64,000 nucleotides of DNA from Septoria linicola (lineage: Eukaryota > Ascomycota > Dothideomycetes > Mycosphaerellales > Mycosphaerellaceae): contig CP099433.1 of NCBI GenBank assembly GCA_024114885.1, positions 1 to 64,000 of the forward strand, in the 5' to 3' direction. The translations under genes were made by a program, and so were the position numbers. This document shows positions 46,908 to 56,560 of the stretch, one piece after another. Within the stretch, counting starts at the first letter, position 1. Each line of letters opens with the position of its first letter. The notes below the pieces were generated by a model. The model was not told where the DNA came from, did not search any database, and saw only the letters and a program-made list of their open reading frames with translations.

Positions 46908-46997
46908 ATTTCCATCGATGGTGGAAATCATGTGCTGCCGTGGAAATCATTTGCAATATTTCCACAGACTGTGGAAATTTGATGCAAACTTCCACAG
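46908..46997. promoter_or_regulatory. Cluster of TGGAAA/TTTCCA sites, including a perfect palindrome
   Basis: Within 90 bp are six TGGAA/TTCCA half-sites: an ATTTCCA and TGGAAAT pair (46,908-46,928), a lone TGGAAAT (about 46,940), a perfect palindrome with 10-bp arms ATTTCCACAG and CTGTGGAAAT around one base (46,958-46,978), and a further TTCCACAG (46,990-46,997). It lies 169-258 bp upstream of the Ulp1-like start codon, where a fungal promoter would be. The factor is unknown. Confidence 0.6.
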
Positions 46998-48252
46998 CCT
47001 GCCCCCCGCCTTCCATATCCTATGTCCACTATTGCACGCGATCATTGATCTTGTGCCTTGCCATTCGGTGATGTCCTGGATATTCGATTCGAGTCGGAGC
47101 AGATGCGGATGTCTGCGACTGCAGCAAAACACGAAACTTCTCTTTTGAGATACGCAGATGGATGCACAAGCTTGCCAGCCTACCTGCTTGTTACATTTCT
47201 GGGCTGCGGAGAGGTCAACCAGAATACTGACGTAAATACAGATTTGGATTCGATTGATTCGTACTTGGACGCAGCGACGTGTCTACATCTGCCCGCTGCC
47301 TATCTTCGATTCCGGATTTGCCTCCTCTTCTGCCGCTCCCCGTCGCTGTACCACCGCCGGCGTCGCTTGCGCCAATACTTCTGGCAGAGCCGTGATCTCG
47401 GTCGCGGGTGTCTCTGCTCCAGCACTACGTGACGGCCGAAAGAGAAGTGCAGTCCTAATGGCTCTTACTTCGGCGCGGTCTCTAGTACAGCGCATCCTGT
47501 CCATATCGTTGCAAGTGCGCGCACTTGAGAGGCACACAAAGGTGCGTGCTGAGATTGGCATCTGCTTAAGAGAGCTTGCCATATGGGACTTGACACGAAG
47601 AAGAGAACCCAAACGACTTCTCTTACATTACTGTCTATCTGTTCAGGATCATTGTAGCCACCATAGATGTTGCCTACCACTAGCACTTTCCTACCAACCG
47701 CTCCCACTCGCTCAAGAGTCCTCCCTATAACCCTCCATGAACATTCGTCTGGCTATAGGAAGGAGCAGTAAGCGAGCTGACCGAAGACATTCCCTATACC
47801 GGGCTACAGCTAAACATACTTATACAGCTATCGACTTCGGCTATGGATCTTGGCCGATTGCCTCAGCCTGAGCATTGCCTGCAAGAGATCCGGCTTGATT
47901 GGAATGGCTGGCGAGGCTTGCGAGACGCCAAGGAGTGAAAACGCAAGGTTACATGAAGCCAAGTGACTGCTGCAATGCTTCCAGGGGAGTGCGCACTACC
48001 ATTATGGGCTCCTTACTAATGCCTAGGACTATCACCTTCGTAGAGAGCATGATACGTCTCGACTCTCATCGGTGTCAGTAAAGTGGTTCTGAAGTTTGGA
48101 GGTGAAGATGTAGTCATACTAGATGTCTACAGATGAATATTCGGAGACAATGTGTGCAGATACATATCATGACCGGCCTGTGAAGCATTCGCTCTGCTAT
48201 CGAGACACGCAAGAGGGTCTGGTACTCATATTGAATCCTACATCGTATTGCT
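46998..48252. other. Intergenic, no supported gene
   Basis: Short overlapping frames on both strands, none with a recognisable domain or clear codon pattern. Confidence 0.45.
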
Positions 48253-48564
48253 CTAGTCCTTGGAAGCATCGTCGATATGCTTGCACAGATTTGCCAGGTC
48301 CGCCCATGGCTCCGGATCACAGAATGGTAAGTTCAGTAGCCGATGATACAGGCGGAGGTGCTCGCGAGTGTGCGTCCAACTTACGAAGTCGATGCCGCAG
48401 CAAGACGAGCAAGAGCCATGTGTGAGGCAAGATATGGGAACGGGGCCTTTGCTTGAGGTATAATGACGGCAGCCGGTGTCATCTGACGTTCCTGGAATTT
48501 GCTGTGCTCCGTGCAGAGATAGGGCCTCATCTTGTATTAAGGAGTGGACCACGTGCAGATCCAT
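48253..48564 (-). CDS. Possible C2H2-like zinc-finger fragment, 103 aa
   Basis: ATG-started minus-strand frame. The second half, CGIDFVSWTHTREHLRLYHR followed by LPFCDPEPWADLANLCKHI, has the spacing of a degenerate fungal zinc-finger pair in which an EHL..YHR helix is followed by a second Cys...His unit. One expected Cys seems to be missing in the second unit. It may be one exon or a broken copy of a larger gene. Confidence 0.32.
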   Translation of the reverse strand: MDLHVVHSLIQDEALSLHGAQQIPGTSDDTGCRHYTSSKGPVPISCLTHGSCSSCCGIDFVSWTHTREHLRLYHRLLNLPFCDPEPWADLANLCKHIDDASKD

Positions 48565-49232
48565 CCAGCGAGGTTCCGCAAGGTCGTGCGCAGGCTCCTC
48601 GTCGTCAGGTGAGTCGTGGTCACTGGGCAGATCACGGGTAGCTGAGGTCGTGGAGACAGAGCGGCATCATTAATGGGCGGACTAGAGGGTCTTCGTGGCT
48701 GCGAGAGAAGTGGGAATGTAATTGAATGGTGAAGTAAGCAGTCAGTCGAGTCGAGGCCGGCGAGCGCTTCTTTCCAGCAAAACGACTGCCTCTCGAACCT
48801 CGCTCTTGCCAGAATGTGCAGAGAATGAAGATGGTGCTGCAGCGTCGTGAGCTTGAAGGAGGGGTGTAATGTGGTTGCGTTTTTTGTATAGGCTGGCGAG
48901 TCGAGCGAGCTGAAGTTCCGATGTGGCGATGGGGAGCGGAACGCAAGTGGAAGGTGGTGCTTTAGCTTTGCATCACCTCAATAAATTGTGGTATAGCAAG
49001 TACTGATACCAGGCGTGTCGCTGTACCTTGTTCAAGCAAAGATGGTCCGTTCTTCAGCGGCGCTGCGCTTTATTCAAGCAACGGTAGCCCATTTCTCGGT
49101 TGTGCCTGCGGCGCGCAAATGCTGTCTTTCCCAGTCCTGCAGTCGGATTGTACGTCTTGGCAGCAATGATGAAGTGAACCTGGAAGCCATCATCATTCTC
49201 GCTCTACCGCTATGCATGGAGAGAAAGCATAG
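48565..49232. other. Intergenic, no supported gene
   Basis: No frame with a convincing coding pattern. Confidence 0.45.
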
Positions 49233-49412
49233 ATGGCGGGGAAGCACGTGAAGACTGGTGAGGATGCTCGGAAGGATGCTCCTTAGCCTACCAATAAGGC
49301 AACTAATGGAGCTGCTAATGAGACTGCTCCTGAGGCTGCTGGTGAGGCTGCTTCTGAAGACGGTTTGATGCAGTTGTTGCTGCAGTACCAGCTGATGCTG
49401 AGGGTCTGGTAG
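49233..49412 (+). pseudogene. Small Ala/Glu-rich ORF interrupted by TAG
   Basis: From ATG at 49,233 a frame of 59 codons reads MAGKHVKTGEDARKDAP, then TAG at 49,284-49,286, then a degenerate repeat (ATNGAANETAPEAAGEAASE) and a hydrophobic helix-like end (LMQLLLQYQLML) before a second stop. TAG would be CAG before a C-to-T change in CpA context, the RIP-type mutation. Function unknown, and chance cannot be excluded for so short a frame. Confidence 0.35.
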
Positions 49413-49599
49413 GACTCTCGTCTTGTTGACGTCCTCGCGACGTCTACTCAGCTGGGTGCTATTCATGCAGGGGCCTCGGTATCGTCATTGTTGTTGGGCG
49501 CGATTGTGCTTTCGTGACTCTTGTTGGTCGCCATCTTATCCATGGTCAGCGGAGGTGTAGCAATTGATTGGACGAACGGGCCAGAAGTGTAGGCACTCG

Positions 49600-49608
49600 T
49601 ATAAATAA
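49600..49608 (+). promoter_or_regulatory. TATA box
   Basis: TATAAATAA lies about 185 bp upstream of the ATG of the coiled-coil gene at 49,790, a reasonable distance for a fungal promoter with a long leader. Confidence 0.45.
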
Positions 49609-49789
49609 TCCCGATTGCTGTTACTCTCGACGTACTCTGTTCTTACTATAGGCAAGCACGCCTACTGACATTCTCTCTTACCTACAAGCTCTTGTTCGTA
49701 GACAGTGACAGAGTCTACCGACATGTTGACCTAATGTTGCCAATTTTAGCGACAACATCTCCAGTCTCGCTGCGGCCACAGAGGAACCG

Positions 49790-50116
49790 ATGTCTACGAT
49801 GGCTGAGAACGACTCCTCGATCATTATCACGCTCACTACTCGAATCGAGAACCTGGAAGCGGAGCAAGCAAAGCTCGAGACGTACGTGTCGGCAATGACC
49901 TCGGCACGGGAGGTTCTCAGTACGCTGTCCGGCCCTGCAGCATGGGCTGCTCAACATACTGGAGCCGAAGATCAGGCGACGCAGCAGCTCACTAGAGTCA
50001 CAGAGGAGTTGCAAGGAGCTATGCAGCAGCTGAAGGAGAGATTGCGACAAGGAAATCATGGAGACGACCACTCGTGGCCCACAGAAGCAACGGCCGGCCG
50101 GCGCGGAGGAGAGTAG
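49790..50116 (+). CDS. Small coiled-coil protein, 108 aa
   Basis: ATG at 49,790 begins a frame with clear heptad character: TLTTRIENLEAEQAKLETYV (residues about 15-35) and a second helix TQQLTRVTEELQGAMQQLKE (about 64-83). The tail is Gly/Asp/His/Arg-rich and disordered. There is no signal peptide or membrane segment. Such proteins usually oligomerise or tether partners. It lies between the Ulp1-like gene, which has its own C-terminal coiled coil, and the 309-aa unknown; interaction is speculation. A TATA box precedes it. Confidence 0.5.
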   Translation: MSTMAENDSSIIITLTTRIENLEAEQAKLETYVSAMTSAREVLSTLSGPAAWAAQHTGAEDQATQQLTRVTEELQGAMQQLKERLRQGNHGDDHSWPTEATAGRRGGE

Positions 50117-51168
50117 GCCATGACAGCACTACTACGTTGAGCAGACCACATGCTCTCTAGTCAGTGCCCATTGGCATACGTAGGCGACGGTGCAACTCAC
50201 AGACAAGACGTGGCCCAGCACGTGCAATGAACAACGCAGCATCTTCTACAACGATCGACCAAATGCCATCAATGGGTTCTTTCAACTCGTTGGATGTCTG
50301 TGGAGCTCATCGACCGGGGTGGCGGCGGAGGAGGGCGCACGACGATAGTCATACAGACACATATCTCTTGCAGGTACACAGTGTCCACCATTCTCTTCTG
50401 CGGTGATACTTGTCGCCATGCCCTTGTCCTCCGCTTTCGGCCATGCAGAAAGCTTCCACATGACAGTACGTGTTCCGCAGCAGGAACTGTAGACAGAATG
50501 AAGGTTTGTTTGGGATTGCTGTGTAGACATGACGAAAACGACGACATTACAGAAAGCACGGCTTGTTGGTCTTGTACTCGAACAGGATGTCTCTTCTTTT
50601 GAGGAGGCACGTGCTAACGGAGCCCCCGTCAGCGAGAAATACAAGATATTGACAAGAGGCAAGGACTGTTGACAATTTGCAGATGGAGTGCGGTCACGAG
50701 AAGGGAAGGCCTCTGCCGATGAGAGCAGAATAGCTATGGAAAGGAAGGAAACTAACGATGACAGTTGCAGAGTGGTTATCAGAAGAAAGTGCCTCTAACT
50801 TTGAGAGATGCAGAGTGACGGTGAAGAGAAAGAGCAGCACCGGATTCATGACAGCTTCATCATGGATATCGTGTGTCTGCCTGCCGGTTTGGAGAAGCTG
50901 TTGAGCGGTTTTCAGGGCAAGGAAGCACACTTCTTTGCCAGCGATAGAGTAAGAGCAATCCCAAAAGCCGTTACCACAGGAGGAGGAAAGCATGGTGTTA
51001 GAATCATGACAGATCATCATGGATTCAGATCTTCTCCTGCCGTCAGAACTGGTTGTCATGACGAGTCGCTAGGCTCGGTCTCCTTCTTGCCTTGTCGTAC
51101 ACGGTATGAGTAGCAGGCACGGTATGTGCATGAGCTGTACAGGCATTGGGGGTAGATCGAAGCATACA

Positions 51169-51169
<1 letters not shown>
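50117..51169. other. Intergenic, no supported gene
   Basis: Short frames on both strands only. It ends in the CA microsatellite before the next gene. Confidence 0.45.

Positions 51170-51207
<38 letters not shown>
51170..51207. repeat. (AC)19 microsatellite
   Basis: A perfect AC dinucleotide run of 38 bp ending two bases before an ATG. The His-Thr repeat read through it depends on a TTG start and is not likely to be translated. Confidence 0.95.
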
Positions 51208-51208
<1 letters not shown>

Positions 51209-51209
<1 letters not shown>

Positions 51210-52138
51210 TGGCGACCGAGTATACCGTGGCGAAAGCCGCGTTGGCAGCACTTCTGGCAGAGCGAAGCGATGATCGCGCAAGGCAGAGTCTGTGTGAGCA
51301 ACAGATTCGTAACAAAATTGTGTTGCATAGTGCCCAAGGATGGCAGATTTTTTGTGCGTGGGAGTGGCTCGAGCAGCACGACCGCCTTCGGGCTGAAGGG
51401 TTCCGCCAGAGCCTGGCATTGCCAGAGCAGCTGACGACGTGTGTGTTTGGGTGTGGCGAGACTCTGCGGAGAGAGCATGCTGCTCGGAGGGCTGTAGATT
51501 TGGCGTGGGCGGACTGGGACTGGACTTTCGGCACCTATACGCCCCTTAAATTTTCCATTGGCTTGCTGGAGAAGTTGGCCATGTTGGCCAGGATGACTCC
51601 CGGGGAAGGATGGATGATCGCAGGCGAGCTTGGTCGTCGTGTGCGGACTAGGCTGCAGACCACCAGCAGCACGATTCGGTCACTCCAGCCCCGGGATGTC
51701 GAGAGCGTTGTGGAAGAGATCCGACGTTCGCGTCTCCCACGTGGAGATGACAGACCTGCTGCTGCTGCTGCTGCCAGTGCTGGCCATGCTGGCTCTCGTG
51801 TTTCTCGTGGCTCAATCGAGCTGGGTCGTGCGGAGGGGAGGCCCCTGAGCGACCGTTCCTCTGGCGTTGTTGATCTCGCCTTTCCTCGTCGCTCGAGCAG
51901 TCTGGACCTTTTGGACCAGCTGGAGCTGGATCTGAGCCGTTCCCCTCCTCGGAGGCCTAGTGGCAACCGCAATCCTCGCGGGCGTAGGTCGTTGCATGAT
52001 CGAATCCGCACGATGATAGAGAGAGAGGCTCGCCGGGAAACTCGCGATAACCGGCGGACAGTCGCCCAAGCTTCGGCTGATTGGAGAGAGAGACACGAGG
52101 AAGCTTGGCTGGACGCTTTGCCAGATCACTGGAAGTGA
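51209..52138 (+). CDS. Hypothetical protein, 309 aa, Arg-rich C-terminus
   Basis: The ATG at 51,209, directly after the AC repeat, gives a 309-codon frame starting MATEYTVAKAALAALLAE. Residues 1-150 look globular and helical with notable Trp residues (QGWQIFCAWEWLEQHDRLR, then DLAWADWDWTFG). Residues 175-270 are Ala/Ser/Arg/Pro-rich and disordered, with an Ala run at about 184-190. The C-terminal 50 residues form a basic helix rich in Arg and Glu (TMIEREARRETRDNRR). No family recognised. High GC, balanced composition and length support a real gene. It could be nuclear given the basic end. Confidence 0.62.
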
Positions 52139-52682
52139 TCGAAACAAGAGGATAGGCGCAAAACTGGCGAAAGACCAGTATAAAAACTATACCTCCAACA
52201 TGTGCTCCACCTTGAAGGTCTATGATACCTACGGTTTGGAGGCCCGAGTACCAGGTCGTCAAGTAATTCAATTACCCTGGGAAGCGAAGGCGAGCACCGG
52301 CGAACGTTATTCCGCCAACTGTGCCTGAGATACACATCTTTCAACGAGGTCAGACCTATTGACCGGAGTTGACAAGCTGGACAAAGATGTGTATTCTCAA
52401 TCCTCAATGTTTTCTTCAACAGATGAGATCTATCCTCTCGTCCACCTGTTATCCAATGCTCGACTGATGGCGATATCCATCTATTAGTCAGCCATCTGTC
52501 GGCGCTACATACAATCAATTTGCCATCAGCATGTACTGGTCAGTTCAGTAAGCACGAGACCATTCAAGTGGCCGACAGCACTGCAGCCAACAGCCACGAG
52601 CAGCTTTACCCATACAACCAAGCAAGCAATAAACACAGCATCAGCCTCATTAGCAACTGCCATACTCCAACAGCAATCAGAA
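52139..52682. other. Intergenic with inverted repeat
   Basis: Apart from the inverted repeat at 52,326-52,399 nothing is seen. This would hold the 3' end of the preceding transcript. Confidence 0.5.
52326..52399. repeat. Inverted repeat able to form a 16-bp stem
   Basis: TGAGATACACATCTTT at 52,326-52,341 pairs with AAAGATGTGTATTCTCA at 52,383-52,399, with one bulged base. The loop contains a second short pair, GGTCA and TGACC. It lies about 190 bp after the stop of the 309-aa gene. It may be an RNA hairpin in a 3' UTR or the ends of a tiny foldback element. Confidence 0.65.
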
Positions 52683-53133
52683 ATGCAGTCCCCAAGCTCT
52701 CTAGCTCATCGATCTTGCTTGACAGTATGTTATCATATGCACGACCCTTCTGAGAATACTGCCAGCCTGTTAGGGAGGCCTAGAACTATTGTTTTGGACC
52801 CGCTCGAGTGTGACCTAGAGTTCACAGTCCAATGCATGCTCATGCATAGGGGCGTCACACGGTGCCAGTCGTCGATATCTGCCTCCATCGTCCAGGTGCC
52901 GCGAGAGGATGCGCACTTCCACCAGGACACCATCTGCGAAATGCTGCACCGCCGCAACACCAAGTTCCCCGGCCCGCAACCCGTGTCGTTTGCGCATCGA
53001 AACTTGAAGGAGCTCGAACGCGTCGACTACTTCTTGGCCGAGAGGACCGATGGCATCTGCCTCTTGCTATAGCTGACGCAGACTTTCTCATCGCAAAGCG
53101 TCGTGTAGCGAAACTCCAGGTCCACGATTGAGC
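52683..53133 (+). pseudogene. Fragment of mRNA-capping guanylyltransferase (Ceg1-type)
   Basis: A 129-codon ATG frame. Its last 58 residues match the N-terminal end of fungal mRNA capping enzyme alpha subunits: a helix (EMLHRRNTKFPG), the conserved PQPVSFAHRNLKELERVDYF, then LAERTDGIC. In the active family the last block is EKTDGIR, whose Lys forms the GMP adduct; here it is Arg, and the following Arg is Cys. The frame stops at 53,070, but a shifted frame continues with ADADFLIAKRR, resembling the family's next block (HYLIDRK). The rest of the enzyme, including nucleotidyl motifs and OB fold, is not seen. It is a broken duplicate of an essential gene presumably located elsewhere. The first 70 codons are unrelated. 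Confidence 0.68.
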
Positions 53134-53468
53134 TCTGGCCAAGAGGTATGCCAGAACTGAGCCTCAGCGTGTTTGGACAACAGATTGCTACTCCACTGTC
53201 TCCAGTCCAGAGTCCAGACACCGGACGCCCTGCCCAGTTCCAAAAAAGCCACACTCCAGTGCTCAAAGCAGGGCGACTGTCCCAAGCTATGTCACGATCA
53301 AAATATCAGATGGTCGGTGCTGCAATGTGTCCCATTCGAGAGACACTGTACGAAACTCACATGATGCACATCAAGCATTCGTAGGACAACAAAGCTTCGC
53401 ACCGACGGGGCTGATACCGATTTCCGACGATCAAGCCCTCAATACTCACGACTGTACGCGATGATACT

Positions 53469-53765
53469 TCATCCAATAGCCTTTATGAACGATTCCATTC
53501 GGCGGGCACTAGACCAAGAATAATCTTGGTCGTACCAGAGGTCCACGACTGACTGCATAAAGGTCAACACATCCCACTTGCTCCCCCTAATTGCCTCAGA
53601 AGCACAGAACAAGAAGCAACTTGGATGAAGAGGTGTATTGGGCACCGCAGAAGCACCTGTTACGCAGGGACGTTGACTCGTACTGGACAAGAAAGATGCG
53701 GTGGAGTCGATGGATGTCCAGAGATTGCGTGCAGATGTTGGAGGACTGATCCTGGAGGCGGCCAT
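53469..53765 (-). CDS. Hypothetical protein, 98 aa, tentative
   Basis: ATG-started minus-strand frame. The C-terminal half is protein-like (GSKWDVLTFMQSVVDLWYDQ, then SARRMESFIKAIG). No family recognised. It may be an exon of a longer minus-strand gene, since the minus strand upstream (53,823-54,477) also has open, charged frames. Confidence 0.3.
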   Translation of the reverse strand: MAASRISPPTSARNLWTSIDSTASFLSSTSQRPCVTGASAVPNTPLHPSCFLFCASEAIRGSKWDVLTFMQSVVDLWYDQDYSWSSARRMESFIKAIG

Positions 53766-55261
53766 ATACGCTCAGACACACCATTGATATCTGCTTGGGT
53801 GCAGGTTCGCGGAGACACATCACTATTGTCGACTCGCCTGGCATGGAGACGCCAAGCAAGTGAGGATGATATACAACTCATTAGAGTTGCTGCCTGTCCG
53901 GATGGCACATCTCATGGCACAATGCCAACGAACGCTGCTTAGAGAGCCCCCACCATATGCAAGGTCAGGACCAGATTCGCTTCTCCGGAGGGTACCTCCT
54001 TGAGAGAATGCCATGCGTAAGACGGAAGCATTGATACTGAGAACAAATTTTCTGGAATCGCAGGTCTCTGACTTCAAGACTTCCAGACGCTTTATCTTGG
54101 ATTCTACGGGCATACAGAATGATACTGCGTCTTTGGTCCTTGACCGTACCGAAACCCGGTGGATACGTATAGGTCCGCAGTAGAGAGCAGTCGTGCACGA
54201 TTTGAATATGGCTACATCGGCCTTTGCAACGGGTCCTGGGATTAGGTCTCTTACTTACATGATAACACCAGCGCCAGTGGAGCATGTAGAGGAGACAAGA
54301 TCGTTGGAGCACAAAACAAGAATGAGTATGCTGCCACGGAGGCGTACCACAGAACATTGCCTGACGTCGACGTGTAGACTCGCAATGAGAAAACCAGCAC
54401 GAAGCGGGAGACATTGTAGGGAACATCGTGCAAGCAATGTCCAGCAGCAACACACGATAGCTGGCAGACGTGCGCAAGGCAGTAAGCAGGAGAGAACGTG
54501 GCCGGAAAGGGCACTCATTCCTGGAATGGCACCCTATCTACACGTCAGTCCTATCATACAGGGGGCAGCAGAACAGACAAGCGTGCCAGTCCAAGACCTG
54601 AAGGACATTTCTTGCACCGCTGCATCGGAATCGCGCAGCCTTACTTCAGACGCCGGCGCGCAAGCGGCGGACTACAAATGTCTGAGGCATGGCCGATCCG
54701 GAACGCAGAGGCCTCTGGCTCAGCTGTTCTTGTAATTGATGAGCATTGCCGAGCCTACTGGCATTGGTGATAGCGCTGCGCCCTCAAAGCGATCATCATA
54801 CTGTGCGAGATCACAGCCACGATAAGAGACCATCTGCAAAGGTCAGCCTACTGTAGGGTCTCCAAAGCACAAGGATCGGTCTACGATAGCGACAGAGGTC
54901 CGACTTTGCTGGGTCCGATTGAGAGCGAGATCTTCAGCGCAAGCAGTACCAGACTGGAAAGGGCGATGGCATTCGCAACACCGCAGGCAATCCGATCGAA
55001 TGCTCCCACGCAGAATCCGCCTCGATATCAACGTGAAGCTCCCTGTTCATAGTAGTGTGTGGAGAACGCACGTAGCGAGACAGCAGTCCACATCGAGATC
55101 TTCATGTCTTGCTCTCTTTGACCAGAGTGTTCCTGCTGGAACAACATTGAGGGTTCCGGAGTGATAGCGCTTGATCACAAATGCGCAGGTCATCACCAGC
55201 CTGCGGTTGTCTGGCCTGACCAGGACGATGCTATTACAAAATGCGACAGGAGGATACGCCA
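53766..55261. other. Unresolved stretch with overlapping frames
   Basis: The plus strand is open for 180 codons at 54,193-54,735 (no early ATG) and the minus strand for 170 codons at 53,965-54,477. Neither has a recognisable domain, and both may be chance or relics. Confidence 0.4.
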
Positions 55262-55513
55262 TCATCTTTCATCCCCATCAACGAGTGGGATCAAGATTTG
55301 CTCCTCAAACCAAGGCCGATATTCTGTCTGAGCCCACTCGTACAAGTACTGCAAGCAGGCGACAATGGAATAGATAGATGCCCGCGGCCGAAGCGGTGCT
55401 TCCCATTGGAATGCCCGTCCACAACGTCGCCTCGGCGGCTCCTTGGCCTGTTCCGCCTGCTTCTCCCTCGCCTTGCTCGTGGACGTGTAGAAGGTGTAGT
55501 CCCGCTCGTGCAC
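55262..55513 (-). pseudogene. C-terminal relic of a second PDDEXK_12-type nuclease
   Basis: The minus-strand frame ends with SIYSIVACLQYLYEWAQTEY followed by RPWFEEQILIPL. This is the same diagnostic tail as the intact nuclease at 37,791 (GTYKVIAGLQIL...WWPWIEEHIL). Just before it, ERDYTFYTSTSK corresponds to the SDWTFWCFEDY block. Upstream in frame there is a stop (TGA near 55,545), and the ExK core, Glu helix and N-terminus are not found. It is therefore a truncated, inactive copy. The divergence between the two tails means it is a different paralogue and not a recent duplicate. Confidence 0.65.
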
Positions 55514-55724
55514 GATGCCTGTGCCACCACCCAGGACTGACAGTCAGTGTAGGAGCGCTCCGAGGCAGCAGAAGAAGTCCCGGTCGATGGTGGCGGTGGC
55601 GGCGTGTGTGTGGTGCCCAGCGGATGGTGGAAGACTATACCGGCGCTTGCGCGTGTGGGGCGCGAGAGGAATCGGAGATGGCGGTGGTAGGGCATGGATA
55701 CTAACACGTGTATACCTCGAGCCA

Positions 55725-55995
55725 TATTCATACTCATACATTTCACGCCGCCCCTCACTTATACACCCCAAGTCGGAACTGGAATAATATGGCCCACGCC
55801 AAACCAATACTCGTACACCTACGATGCTCCCGTACTCGTACACCTCGAGCAGAATGCTTATTCATACACCCAGAACCAAAACGATACTTGTACACGAAAG
55901 CCAAGAAAGCCAACCCGGATACTCATACATCCCTTCGCAAAGCTATAATTGTACACCAGAACGCAGTTGACCATCCCAATACTCATACAACCAAC
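55725..55995. repeat. Degenerate array of TACTCRTACA motifs
   Basis: About nine copies of a 10- to 12-bp motif (TACTCATACA, TACTCGTACACC, TATTCATACACC, TACTTGTACACG and similar) occur every 23-50 bp. The sequence between copies is not repeated. It lies beside the nuclease relic. On the minus strand some copies read Tyr-Glu-Tyr, but no single frame covers the array. Confidence 0.65.
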
Positions 55996-56560
55996 AAAGG
56001 AAACCCACGTCGACACACACCACTTCAGCCAACACTTCACATGGAGCCCAGCTCATTACAGCGCCGCAAGTCACCAGCATCTCCCTCCACCTCACAATGT
56101 CACGCTCTCGTACCTCTCGATAGCAACTGCAACGGTCTGCAACACCTTTGCGAAGCATCGAGGAGACGGAGGCTGTGCATCTTGTGCAGAGGTGTTGAAA
56201 GTGCTAGCTTCATCCGAAGATGAAGGCATGGGGTCTGCCTTGGGCTTGGCTGTCTTCAGAGGGGCACATGAAAAGGTAGCTGGACTGTCAAAAGGAAGAA
56301 GGTACGCAGTGGCGAGGAGATGGTGAGTATATGGAGCGGAAAATCTTGCTGGTCAGCATATGTGGGCAGATGCACGGTAACATAATCTTGAGCAGGTCCG
56401 ACCGATGATCCCGTGACTTCACTACGTCGCTCTTCTGGCTAACTAGCGCATTGGTAGTAGCGGCTTTTGCGACTCGAACGGCGGGAGCAAGTTTACTCGC
56501 CACCGTTCTCGGGTCACTTACTGCATTCTATTCAGAGTGGCTGAAAGACAGGCGCTTTAG
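55996..56560. other. Right edge of the gene island
   Basis: No supported gene. Composition turns RIP-like after about 56,560. Confidence 0.45.

Noticed and set aside
51146..51208. His-Thr repeat at the N-terminus of the 309-aa protein
   Set aside because: It needs a TTG start and translates the AC microsatellite. The ATG follows immediately.
55725..55995. CRISPR-like array
   Set aside because: The motif is only 10-12 bp, the spacers are irregular, and this is a eukaryotic chromosome.
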